In this document: piece by piece, positions 7,837-15,589 of the stretch
Layout of the letters: each line of letters begins with the position of its first letter
Position numbering within the stretch: position 1 is the first letter of the stretch
NCBI GenBank assembly: GCA_017439185.1
Contig: JAFRTM010000016.1
Coordinates: 1-39,360 of the forward strand
Direction: 5' to 3'
Length of the DNA: 39,360 bases
Source: Bacteroidales bacterium
GTDB taxonomy: Bacteria > Bacteroidota > Bacteroidia > Bacteroidales > P3
Program-made: the position numbers and the translations under genes
Notes under the pieces: generated by a model
Seen by the model: the letters and a program-made list of their open reading frames with translations, nothing else
Database searches by the model: none
What the model was told of the DNA's origin: nothing

Positions 7837-7862
7837 CGCCGGGGGCGGAGACGCCTCCGGCG
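7837..7862 (+). repeat. strong GC-rich hairpin before the primase-helicase
   Basis: An 11-bp stem (7837-7847 with 7852-7862, one G-T wobble) closed by a GAGA tetraloop lies 9 bases after the stop of the preceding gene and 41 before the next ATG. No T run follows. It is the most stable hairpin I see in the island and could act in mRNA processing, pausing or translation control. Confidence 0.6.
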
Positions 7863-7903
7863 TATCAAAGAGAAAGATTGTAAAACGATAAAAAACACTA
7901 ACC

Positions 7904-9811
7904 ATGGAAGAGACAAGATACAGCGGGGCATACCCCATAGAAGCCCGTAGCGGCGAGCATTACGAAGTGCGCCTTCTGCCTACCGAAGGGGGCCGTAAAA
8001 AGAACCTGAAACCCAAGAGCCTGTATGTGTGCGACGCCGAGCAGCTGAACAACCTGGGGAAATACTGGGACACCGAAGACTGGCAGCTGTACATGACATT
8101 GAATCCCGTGAAGTCGAAAGTGACGAAGCCGAGCCGCGACGAGGACATAGTGGAACGTCGAGATATACTTATCGACCTGGATCCCGAAAGGAAAGCGAAC
8201 TGCATGGCAAACGAAGAGGAGAGGCATGCGGCCTTCGAGGCGGCCCGGCGTGCGCTCGAGATACTGGAGGAGGAAGGCTTCGAGGAGATAGTGACGGCGT
8301 CGTCGGGGTCGGGAGCGCATCTGCATGTGCCGGTGGCTATGGGTGTGGACAAGGAGAGCACGGAGACGGTGAAGAAGTTTCTCGAAATCCTGAACAAGGA
8401 GGTAGGGACAGCGCAGGTACACGTAGATGTTGCAGTTTACAACCCGGGTAGAATATGCCGGCTGTATGGGTCGATGAACCGGAAAGGGGAGCCCAGCGAG
8501 GAACGGCCGTGGAGGCGCAGCCTGATACTGGACGAGGAGAGGAAGGCTTGGAGGCGCGAGACGGCGGAGCGGAACACGAGCCGGGTGGTGACGTATGTGG
8601 CGAAGAAGAGTCGTGGCGAAGTTGCGGCCAAGGCCGAGGTGGGCGAGACGGCCGCGGTGGTGGCGAACAACAGCTGGTCGGTTGGGCTGGCGAAGAAGAT
8701 ACTGGACTCGGCCAACGTGGGCTATCGCGAGGAATGGGGCCGAGACGGCAGTTGCCGTCTGCTTTTGGAGAGATGTCCATGGGAAGAGGAACACACGACG
8801 GAATCGAAGCCGTATGAGAGTGCGGTGATAATACAGAGCGACGGGAAGCTGGGGTACAAATGTTTCCACAGCCACTGCAGCGGGCGCGGCTGGAAAGAAC
8901 TGCGTGCGAAACTGCAGCAGAGGATAGCAAGCGAGGCCGTGAGCATAGCTCCGGAGCCGTGGGAGTGGGGCAGCAGCAACGACCGCTGGATATCGCCGCT
9001 GGACCAGCTGAGGGCAGCGGCCGGCGATCCCTACGAAGGGCTAATGCCGACAGGCTTTGCCGGTCTTGACAAGCAGCTGCGAGGGCTGCTGCCGGGTCAG
9101 GTGACCTGCCTGGGAGGGGACACGTCGTGCGGCAAGACGACGATGGCGGTGAGCCTGGCTTTGAACTTGATAGAACGCGGTCACCGCTGCGGATACGTGA
9201 GCAACGAGATGAGTCCACAGCTACTGCTGGAGAAGTTCATGCAGGCCGCTGCAGTGCCGTCGGAGCTGGAGATGGGGACGTATGACTGGCAGGTGAAGGG
9301 CGACCAGAAAGAGGCTATCTGCCAGCGGCTGACGGGCTTGGTGACGCACCATGCGTCGACGGCGTCGAGCGAGATACTGGCGTCGCTGAGCCAGATGCGC
9401 GGCGTGGATCTTGTGGTAATCGATAATTTGATGTCCACCGATTTGGGGACTGGGGATATCTACGAGGCGCAGAAAGGCTTTGTGCAGGCGCTCACGGTGA
9501 TGAGCCAGAAGCTCGGGTGCGCCATCTTGCTCATCTGCCACACCAAGAAAACGGGGAAAGAGCTGCCGAGAATCAATGATTTATTCGGCTCAAGCAACGT
9601 GGGGAATTTATGTGACAACATAATTATGATGTTCCGTCACGGGCCGGACTTTGCGCAGAAGATGCACGGCTTCTACAAGAGCGCGATGCCGATCTCGCTG
9701 ACCCACAACGCGTACCTGGCAGTGCTCAAGAACAGGACGTTCGGAGAGCTGGGCTGGTCGGGGCTGAGGTATGACGGGCAGAGGAAGAGGATGGTGGGAG
9801 GGGGGAATTGA
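7904..9811 (+). CDS. primase-helicase (AEP primase + RecA/DnaB-like helicase)
   Basis: A 635-residue replication enzyme that should both prime and unwind DNA. Residues about 80-200 carry the archaeo-eukaryotic primase motifs: ILIDLD (88-93, metal-binding Asp pair), SGSGAHLHV (134-142, the S-x-H motif) and VHVDV (172-176), followed by PGRICRLYGSMNRKG. A likely zinc-binding segment follows: CPWEEEH (Cys291, His297) and YKCFHSHC (Cys320, Cys325), as in phage and plasmid primases. The C-terminal half is a RecA/DnaB-type ATPase with Walker A GGDTSCGKTT (404-413) and Walker B VDLVVIDN (501-508). Such fusions are typical of phages, plasmids and satellite-like islands, not of the host replisome. No integrase or capsid gene is visible next to it. 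It is the clearest evidence that 5.2-9.8 kb is of mobile origin. Confidence 0.85.
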   Translation: MEETRYSGAYPIEARSGEHYEVRLLPTEGGRKKNLKPKSLYVCDAEQLNNLGKYWDTEDWQLYMTLNPVKSKVTKPSRDEDIVERRDILIDLDPERKANCMANEEERHAAFEAARRALEILEEEGFEEIVTASSGSGAHLHVPVAMGVDKESTETVKKFLEILNKEVGTAQVHVDVAVYNPGRICRLYGSMNRKGEPSEERPWRRSLILDEERKAWRRETAERNTSRVVTYVAKKSRGEVAAKAEVGETAAVVANNSWSVGLAKKILDSANVGYREEWGRDGSCRLLLERCPWEEEHTTESKPYESAVIIQSDGKLGYKCFHSHCSGRGWKELRAKLQQRIASEAVSIAPEPWEWGSSNDRWISPLDQLRAAAGDPYEGLMPTGFAGLDKQLRGLLPGQVTCLGGDTSCGKTTMAVSLALNLIERGHRCGYVSNEMSPQLLLEKFMQAAAVPSELEMGTYDWQVKGDQKEAICQRLTGLVTHHASTASSEILASLSQMRGVDLVVIDNLMSTDLGTGDIYEAQKGFVQALTVMSQKLGCAILLICHTKKTGKELPRINDLFGSSNVGNLCDNIIMMFRHGPDFAQKMHGFYKSAMPISLTHNAYLAVLKNRTFGELGWSGLRYDGQRKRMVGGGN

Positions 9812-10124
9812 AAGTTTTTTGCTGCGCAAAAGACGTTTCCTTCACTCGGTATAAGAACAAGTTCTTCTACTCTCGCTTGTCGGAAACGGTGATATGTTGA
9901 TATGTGGTTTGCTCTTTGAGCAAAGAGGTTTTCGCTTTGCAAAAGTCTCTTTCTCCGCTAAGCAAACAAGTAAACTTGTCTGCCTTCGCTTTGCGAAAGA
10001 GGTCTTTGAAATATCAGAAATTAGGGATTAGAGGGTGAGGTACTCCATATCCGCAACCTGCAAACAAAAGGAGAGGCACCTCTCTCGAAGTGTCCCTCCT
10101 CATCTCGGTAAGCTTCGTGGAAGC
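9812..10124. repeat. gene-free stretch packed with small palindromes
   Basis: No gene is seen in these 313 bases. They hold a series of short perfect inverted repeats: TTTTGC/GCAAAA around TGC (near 9817), AAGAAC/GTTCTT, TTTGCTC/GAGCAAA around TTT (near 9908), TTTGCAAA, ACAAGT/ACTTGT around AA, and TTCGC/GCGAA around TTT. The TTTGC-n-GCAAA core is shared with the terminator at 4373-4395. Near 10020 a short 7-base period is visible (ATTAGGG, ATTAGAG, GGTGAGG). The right end carries hairpins beside the iorB stop. Confidence 0.55.
10061..10084 (-). terminator. probable iorB terminator
   Basis: On the minus strand GAGAG and CTCTC pair around a 4-base loop, followed by CTTTTGTTTG. A second hairpin (AAGCTTC and GAAGCTT around three bases, 10110-10126) overlaps the iorB stop but lacks a T run. 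The stem is short, so confidence is moderate. Confidence 0.4.
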
Positions 10125-10688
10125 TTATTTTGCCTCGCGGCCGGCGCGTATTGCGGCTATGTTGGTGTTCACCACCTCTTCGCCCTTGCGGCCGAAGATG
10201 TTCTGGATGGCTTTCTCCAACTCGGCGAAGTCGATCTCCAGATAGGGTGCAGCGGCTCCGAGCAGCACCATGTTGCCGCGAGCGTGCAGCTCTTTGGCAA
10301 TCTCGTTGGCGTTGAAGCTGACGCATTTCTTCAGCTTCTTAAGTTCGCCGTTCACCTTCTCGATGTCGGGATAGTTGGTGATGTTGACGAATGGGTCGCT
10401 GTTTGTGATGACCACGCCGTCGGAAGCCAGGAAAGGCAGATAGCGCAGAGCCTCCATCGGCTCGGAGCTGAGGATGATGTCGGCCTTGCCCTCGGGAATG
10501 ACGTCGGAGTAGATGGGCTCGCTGCTGATGCGCAGGTGGCTGAACACGCTGCCGCCGCGCTGCGACATGCCGTGGATCTCGCTCTGTTTCACATTCATGC
10601 CGAGATTGAGTGCGGCATCGCTTATTATCTTGGCTACGCTGACGATACCATCGCCACCTACGCCACAAAGTATGATGTCTTTTTTCAT
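10125..10688 (-). CDS. iorB: indolepyruvate:ferredoxin oxidoreductase, beta subunit
   Basis: A 187-residue subunit of the 2-oxoacid:acceptor oxidoreductase gamma-domain family. With IorA it oxidatively decarboxylates aryl pyruvates from transaminated Trp, Phe and Tyr to aryl-acetyl-CoA while reducing ferredoxin. Typical features are the opening DIILCGVGGDGIVSVAKI, the Gly-rich nucleotide/CoA-binding loop, and HGMSQRGGSVFSHLRI, the family's signature. Length is normal. It is cytosolic and lies 22 bases downstream of iorA, clearly in one operon. Confidence 0.92.
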   Translation of the reverse strand: MKKDIILCGVGGDGIVSVAKIISDAALNLGMNVKQSEIHGMSQRGGSVFSHLRISSEPIYSDVIPEGKADIILSSEPMEALRYLPFLASDGVVITNSDPFVNITNYPDIEKVNGELKKLKKCVSFNANEIAKELHARGNMVLLGAAAPYLEIDFAELEKAIQNIFGRKGEEVVNTNIAAIRAGREAK

Positions 10689-10710
10689 GATATGTTCTTT
10701 TTAGTGATGT

Positions 10711-12297
10711 TTATTTGTTGGCTGCCACGCGTTTTTTGTTCTCCACGATGCATACGCGCTGCGGTATGATGACGCTCACTCCGTCGTAGGCGATTTCCTC
10801 TTCGAGTATCTTGACAAACTCTTCGTGGTTCTTCTTCAGCGGAACGATGTGGCGAATGTGTTTCTCGTCAACGCCGAGGCCCTTGCAGATGTTGAAGAGC
10901 TTCATGTTGGCGCTCGAAGGCTGGCCTCCGGTCATGGCCGTGATGTCGTTGTCGAGAATCATGATGACCACGTTGGCCTTCTCGTTGATGCAGTCAAGCA
11001 GACCAGTCATGCCGCTGTGGCCGAAGGTGCCGTCGCCGATAACTCCGATGCTGGGGAATATGCCGCTCTCGGCAGCTCCCTTGGCCATGGTGATGCTGGC
11101 TCCCATGCACACGGTGGTGTTGATGGCGCCCATGTTGAATCCGAGGGTGTAGCATCCAATGTCGCCGAACACGCGTCCGTTGGGGTATTTCTTCATCACT
11201 TCGATCACTGCCTCATAGCTGTCGATGTGCGGGCAACCTTGGCAGAGGGCGGGCGGACGGTTAGTGACCACTTCGGGCACTGCCGGGCCGTTCTCCACTT
11301 TCATGCAGAGGGCTTTGGCAACCTTCTCGGCGTTCAGCTCGCCGTCGCGACGGATTACCTCGTCCAGACGTCCGTGCACGGGCTTGCCTTTGCCCAGGAA
11401 GCCTTTGATATGCTCCTCAACGAAGGGCTGGCCGTCTTCGAGGACTATGATTTCGCCGCACTCGTCATAGAGCTTGTTCAGCATGTTGAACGGCAGCGGA
11501 TACTGGGTGATTTTCACTACGGGGTAGGGGCATTTGCCGCCCGGGAAGTTCTCCATCAGGTAGTTGTAGGCGATGCCAGTGGTGATGATACCTTTGCTCT
11601 TGTCGGTGCCTTCATAATATTTGTTGTAGCCGCTCTCCTCGCTCGATTTGGTGAACATCGGCTGTTTGTCGATAAGGTCGCGGTAGAGGCGCTTGGCGTT
11701 GACGGGAAGGAGCACGAAGCTCTTGGGGTCTGACGGGCTGCTCAGCGGGTTCTGCGGTAGCGGCTCGCGACGCTCCACGCCGGCACGGCTGTGTGCTAGA
11801 CGGGTGGGGATGCGCAGCAGGATGGGGGTGCCCATCTTCTCGCTCAACTCATAGCCGAAGAAGACCATGTCGTAGGCCTCTTGCTGATTGCTGGGTTCCA
11901 GCATCGGTATCATAGCCCAGTGGCCATAGTAGCGGCTGTCCTGTTCGTCCTGCGACGAGAACATCGACGGGTCGTCGGCCACCACGATGATGACACCTTT
12001 GGTGCCGATGATGGCGGCGTTCATGAAGGGGTCGCCACACACGTTGAGACCCACATGCTTCATGCAGGTCATGGCTCTCTTGCCTGCGTAGGCAACGCCT
12101 ATCGAGGCCTCCAGTGCCGTCTTCTCGTTGGCGCACCAGTTGGCGCGCACGCCCTTGGCGGCTGCCTCTTTGCTTTTCATCACATATTCGGTAATTTGCG
12201 TACTCGGTGTGCCAGGATAGCTGTTGATGGCACTGCCACCTGCGTCGATAAAGGCTTGGGCTATTGCCTCGTCGCCCAATAGTAGTAACTTTGACAT
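10711..12297 (-). CDS. iorA: indolepyruvate:ferredoxin oxidoreductase, alpha subunit
   Basis: A 528-residue catalytic subunit with an N-terminal pyrimidine-binding domain (SYPGTPSTQITEY, about 26-38) and a C-terminal TPP-binding domain. The TPP motif runs from GDG (421-423) to the Asn at 450 (ILDNDITAMTGGQPS). LCQGCPHIDSYEAV (351-364) is also family-typical. Archaeal IorA proteins are longer (about 650 residues) and end in a ferredoxin domain with two [4Fe-4S] clusters. Here the protein stops after VIIPQRVCIVENKKRV with no CxxCxxC motif, so electrons must pass to ferredoxin without that domain. It is the first gene of the iorAB operon, with a good promoter upstream. Confidence 0.92.
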   Translation of the reverse strand: MSKLLLLGDEAIAQAFIDAGGSAINSYPGTPSTQITEYVMKSKEAAAKGVRANWCANEKTALEASIGVAYAGKRAMTCMKHVGLNVCGDPFMNAAIIGTKGVIIVVADDPSMFSSQDEQDSRYYGHWAMIPMLEPSNQQEAYDMVFFGYELSEKMGTPILLRIPTRLAHSRAGVERREPLPQNPLSSPSDPKSFVLLPVNAKRLYRDLIDKQPMFTKSSEESGYNKYYEGTDKSKGIITTGIAYNYLMENFPGGKCPYPVVKITQYPLPFNMLNKLYDECGEIIVLEDGQPFVEEHIKGFLGKGKPVHGRLDEVIRRDGELNAEKVAKALCMKVENGPAVPEVVTNRPPALCQGCPHIDSYEAVIEVMKKYPNGRVFGDIGCYTLGFNMGAINTTVCMGASITMAKGAAESGIFPSIGVIGDGTFGHSGMTGLLDCINEKANVVIMILDNDITAMTGGQPSSANMKLFNICKGLGVDEKHIRHIVPLKKNHEEFVKILEEEIAYDGVSVIIPQRVCIVENKKRVAANK

Positions 12298-12357
12298 TCC
12301 TATTTTTGTTTTTGTTATTATATTTATTTTACCTTAATTTCTTCTTATTTGATTTTG

Positions 12358-12390
12358 CAAAGATATGAAAACTTTGTCATATCTGCAAAA
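12358..12390 (-). promoter_or_regulatory. iorAB promoter with a symmetric spacer
   Basis: On the minus strand TTTG (complement of 12386-12389), a 20-base spacer and TATCTTTG (complement of 12358-12365) fit the Bacteroidota consensus. The spacer contains an inverted repeat, AGATATGA (12361-12368) and TCATATCT (12377-12384), whose arms fall on the -7 box and beside the -33 box. This is where a repressor would bind. Confidence 0.65.
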
Positions 12391-12480
12391 TCTTTTTTTA
12401 ATTCATTGATTGCTATCGTTTATCAGATTGCCATATTCTCCTTTTTTGGGTCAAAAAGTATTTGGCAGAATCCATTTTTG

Positions 12481-14829
12481 CTATCGTTCTACCATCACTC
12501 GTCTTGTTGCCGTGCCGTCGTCGGTGGTCACCCGCAGCATATAGACTCCTGCGGGCAGTCCTGTCACCGTCATGCGGTCGCCGCCGTGCCAGCGGCGGAG
12601 GCTGCGTCCCAGCATGTCCACCAGTTCGACCTGGAGCACCTCGCAGCCCTCCACCTTCAGTTCGTCGCGTGCGGGGTTGGGATACACCCGCAGCTGTGGC
12701 AACGTGGTCGCTAGCTCGATGCCGACGGGTGTGTTGTCAACATAGAACGAGAAGGTGAAATCGACATTGCCCTGCACCACCGTGTCGCACGCTTCGTTGT
12801 CGCAGAAGAGGATGTAGGAGAGTTCGATATAGGAGTAGCCGTAGGCTGTGTCGATAGAGGCGTAGCGGTAGTTTGCCACTGCGCAGTCTTTGTTGGGCGC
12901 TTCGTCACCGGGTAGGCGCTCCGGGCATTCGTCGGCATATTTGAACATCATCAGGGTCTTGCCTTCGCATTCCAGTCCAATCCAGAACATTGAGGTGCCG
13001 ATGACGTAGGGCTCGTTGAGGTTCACCACCTGTGGGCCGGGCTCGGCCTGGGTGTAGTCTTGCTCATACACGGGTTGGCCGGTGTATTCTTCGGCATACC
13101 AGGCATAGAGGTCGTTCTGTATGTCGTTCACGTCGGCAAGGCTCTGCCCTACCTCGTAGATTTTTATCTTGAATCGGTTGTTGTTGTAGTCGGGTTGCTC
13201 ATCTTCGTAGGCCGTGGTGAACGATACCTTGGTGACGCGGTCGCCGGAACGGTAGTTGCCAAAGCGTTCCGAACAGAGGATAATCTCTCTGCCAGCTTCG
13301 ATGTTGTAGGGCCACATCAGCTCATCGGTGCCTACCCATCCGTCGAGTGTGTTCAAGGTGCCGCGCTGAGTTACTGCAATCCTTACCTCTTCGTTGCCTT
13401 GGGTTACCACCACTTCACCGCTGCGTGTCTCATCGCCCTCGTTGGGCATTACGGTGAGAGTCACTTCGCTTACAGAGCCGTTGCCTTCGCCACCCGAGGG
13501 GCTGACCGACAGCCAGTCGGCAGTCGTGGTGGCTGTCCAGCCGTCGGCGACAGTCTCGTTGCTCCTCACCACGAAGCGTTCTTCGTGGTTCTCGGCCGAC
13601 AGAGGCCCTATTCTGGTGCGGTTTACACGCAGGGCGCCCGAGTTGGGTTCGATGCCTACGAGTATGGTCTGGTCGTAGTTGAACGTGAAACTCGAGTTGC
13701 TGCCCGTGCCGCCCCAGCCCAGCACCAGCGAGTCGAGCTGGAAGTAGCCGTCCAGTGCGCCGCTCCAGCCCCAGTTCATGTGGAAGTAGCCGTTGTCGTC
13801 GTAGCCGTCGCACACGAATGCATGTCCGCCCGAGGTGTCGGCGCCGGTGTAGAGCACTGGCCGTGCGTTGTCGAGTTCCTCGGTTATCATTGCTTGCCAT
13901 GTGTCATAGTCAATATAGTCGCGAGTATAGCCCTGCAGGGTTGGCTTATAGTCGAAATAGGTGGGCAGAGCCACCTCCGTGCAGGCATTGGTCCATCCGC
14001 CGTAGGAAATGGTGTAGGCGCCGCTGCCTTCCACGCTGTAGTCCATCTCGATGGCCACGCCCACGTGGTACATCAGCTGTGCCACTGCGGCAATCTCTTC
14101 GGCCGACGAGCTGAAGGTCAGCTGGTCGGGCATGATGCCCCAGTTGTATGTCGTTGCACCGAAGTCCACCTCCTGCCAGCCGAAGTCGTCCTCGAGGTAG
14201 CGGTGGCTGCCCTGCCCTCTGGTGGGGTGGTTCCAGTATTTCATCACCTGCGTCGTTGCCGTTGCCGAGCAACCTGTCACGGCATGGTCGCCGGCCTCTG
14301 AGTCGTAGGGGCATTGGTCGTTATACAATGGCGATTGGTCCCACTGAGTGGTGAGGAGTACGGGCACGCTCTTGGCTCCGCGAGGGCGAGAGGCTCCGCT
14401 CTCCAGTCGCTGCCATTCGTAGCTCCAGTCGCCGCGGGCCTCGCAGTTGCCTTTCTCCAGTGCGGCCAGCTGGCTCTCATACCACCTCAGCCATCCGCCC
14501 ACGTTGCGTCGCAGCGTGCCTTCGGGCACACTGCCCAAGCCATAGCCCAGCACCGGGCGCACACGGTCGTCTGCCGCGACAAGCACAAAGCCCTCTCCTC
14601 CGTTGACCTCAAAGGTGTAGAAGGTGGCAAAGCCGAGGCGCTGGCTTACGTCGGCAATGGCTTTGAACTCGCCGCACTGGGGGGTCTCTCTCCAGAATCC
14701 TTCTGCAACTCGTGCGGCTCGCTCGGGCGTCACGGGGGCTGCACTTGCCGTAAGGGCAAGCAGGGTCAGCAAAAGCACCAGAAGTCCTCTTTGGCGTGTC
14801 TGTCTGTCAGGGTTCGTCGTTCTTTTCAT
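12481..14829 (-). CDS. C10 cysteine protease with BACON and T9SS sorting domains
   Basis: A 782-residue secreted protease of the streptopain/interpain family (C10). It has a signal peptide (about 1-31), a propeptide (about 32-150) and the catalytic domain (about 150-395) with nucleophile Cys187 in TGCSATAT and catalytic His336 in GGHAFVCDGY, followed by NWGW. A BACON-like domain (about 405-490; ADWLSVSPSGGEG) comes next, then a beta-rich segment and a T9SS type A sorting domain (about 710-782; LRVYPNPARDEL, LPAGVYMLRV). It should be exported by the type IX system and kept at the surface or released. The ATG overlaps the stop of the MBL-fold gene (ATGA). It is the largest of three C10 proteases here and the only one with a BACON domain. 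Confidence 0.88.
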   Translation of the reverse strand: MKRTTNPDRQTRQRGLLVLLLTLLALTASAAPVTPERAARVAEGFWRETPQCGEFKAIADVSQRLGFATFYTFEVNGGEGFVLVAADDRVRPVLGYGLGSVPEGTLRRNVGGWLRWYESQLAALEKGNCEARGDWSYEWQRLESGASRPRGAKSVPVLLTTQWDQSPLYNDQCPYDSEAGDHAVTGCSATATTQVMKYWNHPTRGQGSHRYLEDDFGWQEVDFGATTYNWGIMPDQLTFSSSAEEIAAVAQLMYHVGVAIEMDYSVEGSGAYTISYGGWTNACTEVALPTYFDYKPTLQGYTRDYIDYDTWQAMITEELDNARPVLYTGADTSGGHAFVCDGYDDNGYFHMNWGWSGALDGYFQLDSLVLGWGGTGSNSSFTFNYDQTILVGIEPNSGALRVNRTRIGPLSAENHEERFVVRSNETVADGWTATTTADWLSVSPSGGEGNGSVSEVTLTVMPNEGDETRSGEVVVTQGNEEVRIAVTQRGTLNTLDGWVGTDELMWPYNIEAGREIILCSERFGNYRSGDRVTKVSFTTAYEDEQPDYNNNRFKIKIYEVGQSLADVNDIQNDLYAWYAEEYTGQPVYEQDYTQAEPGPQVVNLNEPYVIGTSMFWIGLECEGKTLMMFKYADECPERLPGDEAPNKDCAVANYRYASIDTAYGYSYIELSYILFCDNEACDTVVQGNVDFTFSFYVDNTPVGIELATTLPQLRVYPNPARDELKVEGCEVLQVELVDMLGRSLRRWHGGDRMTVTGLPAGVYMLRVTTDDGTATRRVMVER

Positions 14830-15566
14830 ATCGTTTCGTTTTGGTTGTCGGTGACTGCCATAGGATACCAGAAGGTGGTGGTGGGGAACAGCTGCTGCAG
14901 CTGGGCCAGCACTTCACCCATCAGCCCGTGGCGGTGCCAGAAATGCATCGGGTACATGTTATCGACATATATCTTGTTCAGGAACTGCATGGGTCCTCGC
15001 AGCATGTTCTCTTCCAGGCGGGGGTCGAATGGTATCATGGCATGGTTGATTCGCGGGAGGCTGGCCATCAGTTCACGTATGACGGACAGGTACATCCCTT
15101 CCATCTCGTCGAGGGTCACTTTCAGTCCCTCGCCGGAGTCGAAAAACCAGTTGTTCAGGTCTCCGGCATGGAATATCGTGGTGCCGTCGGCCATCGTCAC
15201 GGCTACCGACACTCCGATGTCGGTCGAGCGGTAGTAGCTGGCTTTCAGGTACTCGTCTTCGAAGAACTTGCCCGGCATCATCACGTCGAGGATCTGCTCC
15301 TTGTCGATGCGGCGCCTCTTGGCGGTGTCGTACGACACGAAGAGCCTCACCGGCTTCGCGGTCGGAAACTGCTCTTTCCCCCACTCCAGTACTTCGGGGT
15401 TGTAGTGGTCTTCGTGGAAATGGGACACAAAGACGTATATCTGCTTCCCGGTCTCCCGCAGCAGGCGGTGCAACTCGCCCCAGGGGTCTTTCCAGTAGTC
15501 GAACACGAGTATCACGTCGTCGTTCTCCAGGAGGAAGCAGCTATGGTATATGTATCTTGCTTTCAT
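14826..15566 (-). CDS. MBL-fold metal-dependent hydrolase
   Basis: A 246-residue metallo-beta-lactamase-fold protein. The metal-binding motif HxHxDH is seen as HFHEDH (His49, His51, Asp53, His54), and further ligands are likely in IFHAGDLNNW and MHFWHRH. The opening MKARYIYHSCFLLE resembles UlaG/UPF0173-type hydrolases. I start it at 15566: the open frame extends to 15662, but that extension overlaps the upstream CNNM gene and is not protein-like. No signal peptide is present, so it is cytosolic. The substrate is unknown. The four-base overlap with the C10 protease gene implies coupled translation of a cytosolic hydrolase and a secreted protease, which is unusual. Confidence 0.82.
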   Translation of the reverse strand: MKARYIYHSCFLLENDDVILVFDYWKDPWGELHRLLRETGKQIYVFVSHFHEDHYNPEVLEWGKEQFPTAKPVRLFVSYDTAKRRRIDKEQILDVMMPGKFFEDEYLKASYYRSTDIGVSVAVTMADGTTIFHAGDLNNWFFDSGEGLKVTLDEMEGMYLSVIRELMASLPRINHAMIPFDPRLEENMLRGPMQFLNKIYVDNMYPMHFWHRHGLMGEVLAQLQQLFPTTTFWYPMAVTDNQNETI

Positions 15567-15589
15567 GGTCGTTCTCTTTCTTGGGTGCC

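Noticed and set aside
6585-7938. Open frames antisense to the island genes (up to 428 codons)
   Set aside because: Translations are Ser/Pro/His-rich low complexity, the complement of Glu/Arg/Val/Leu codons in the plus-strand genes.
9812-10124. tRNA or integration site next to the island
   Set aside because: The palindromes are short and separate; no cloverleaf, T-loop motif or CCA end is seen.
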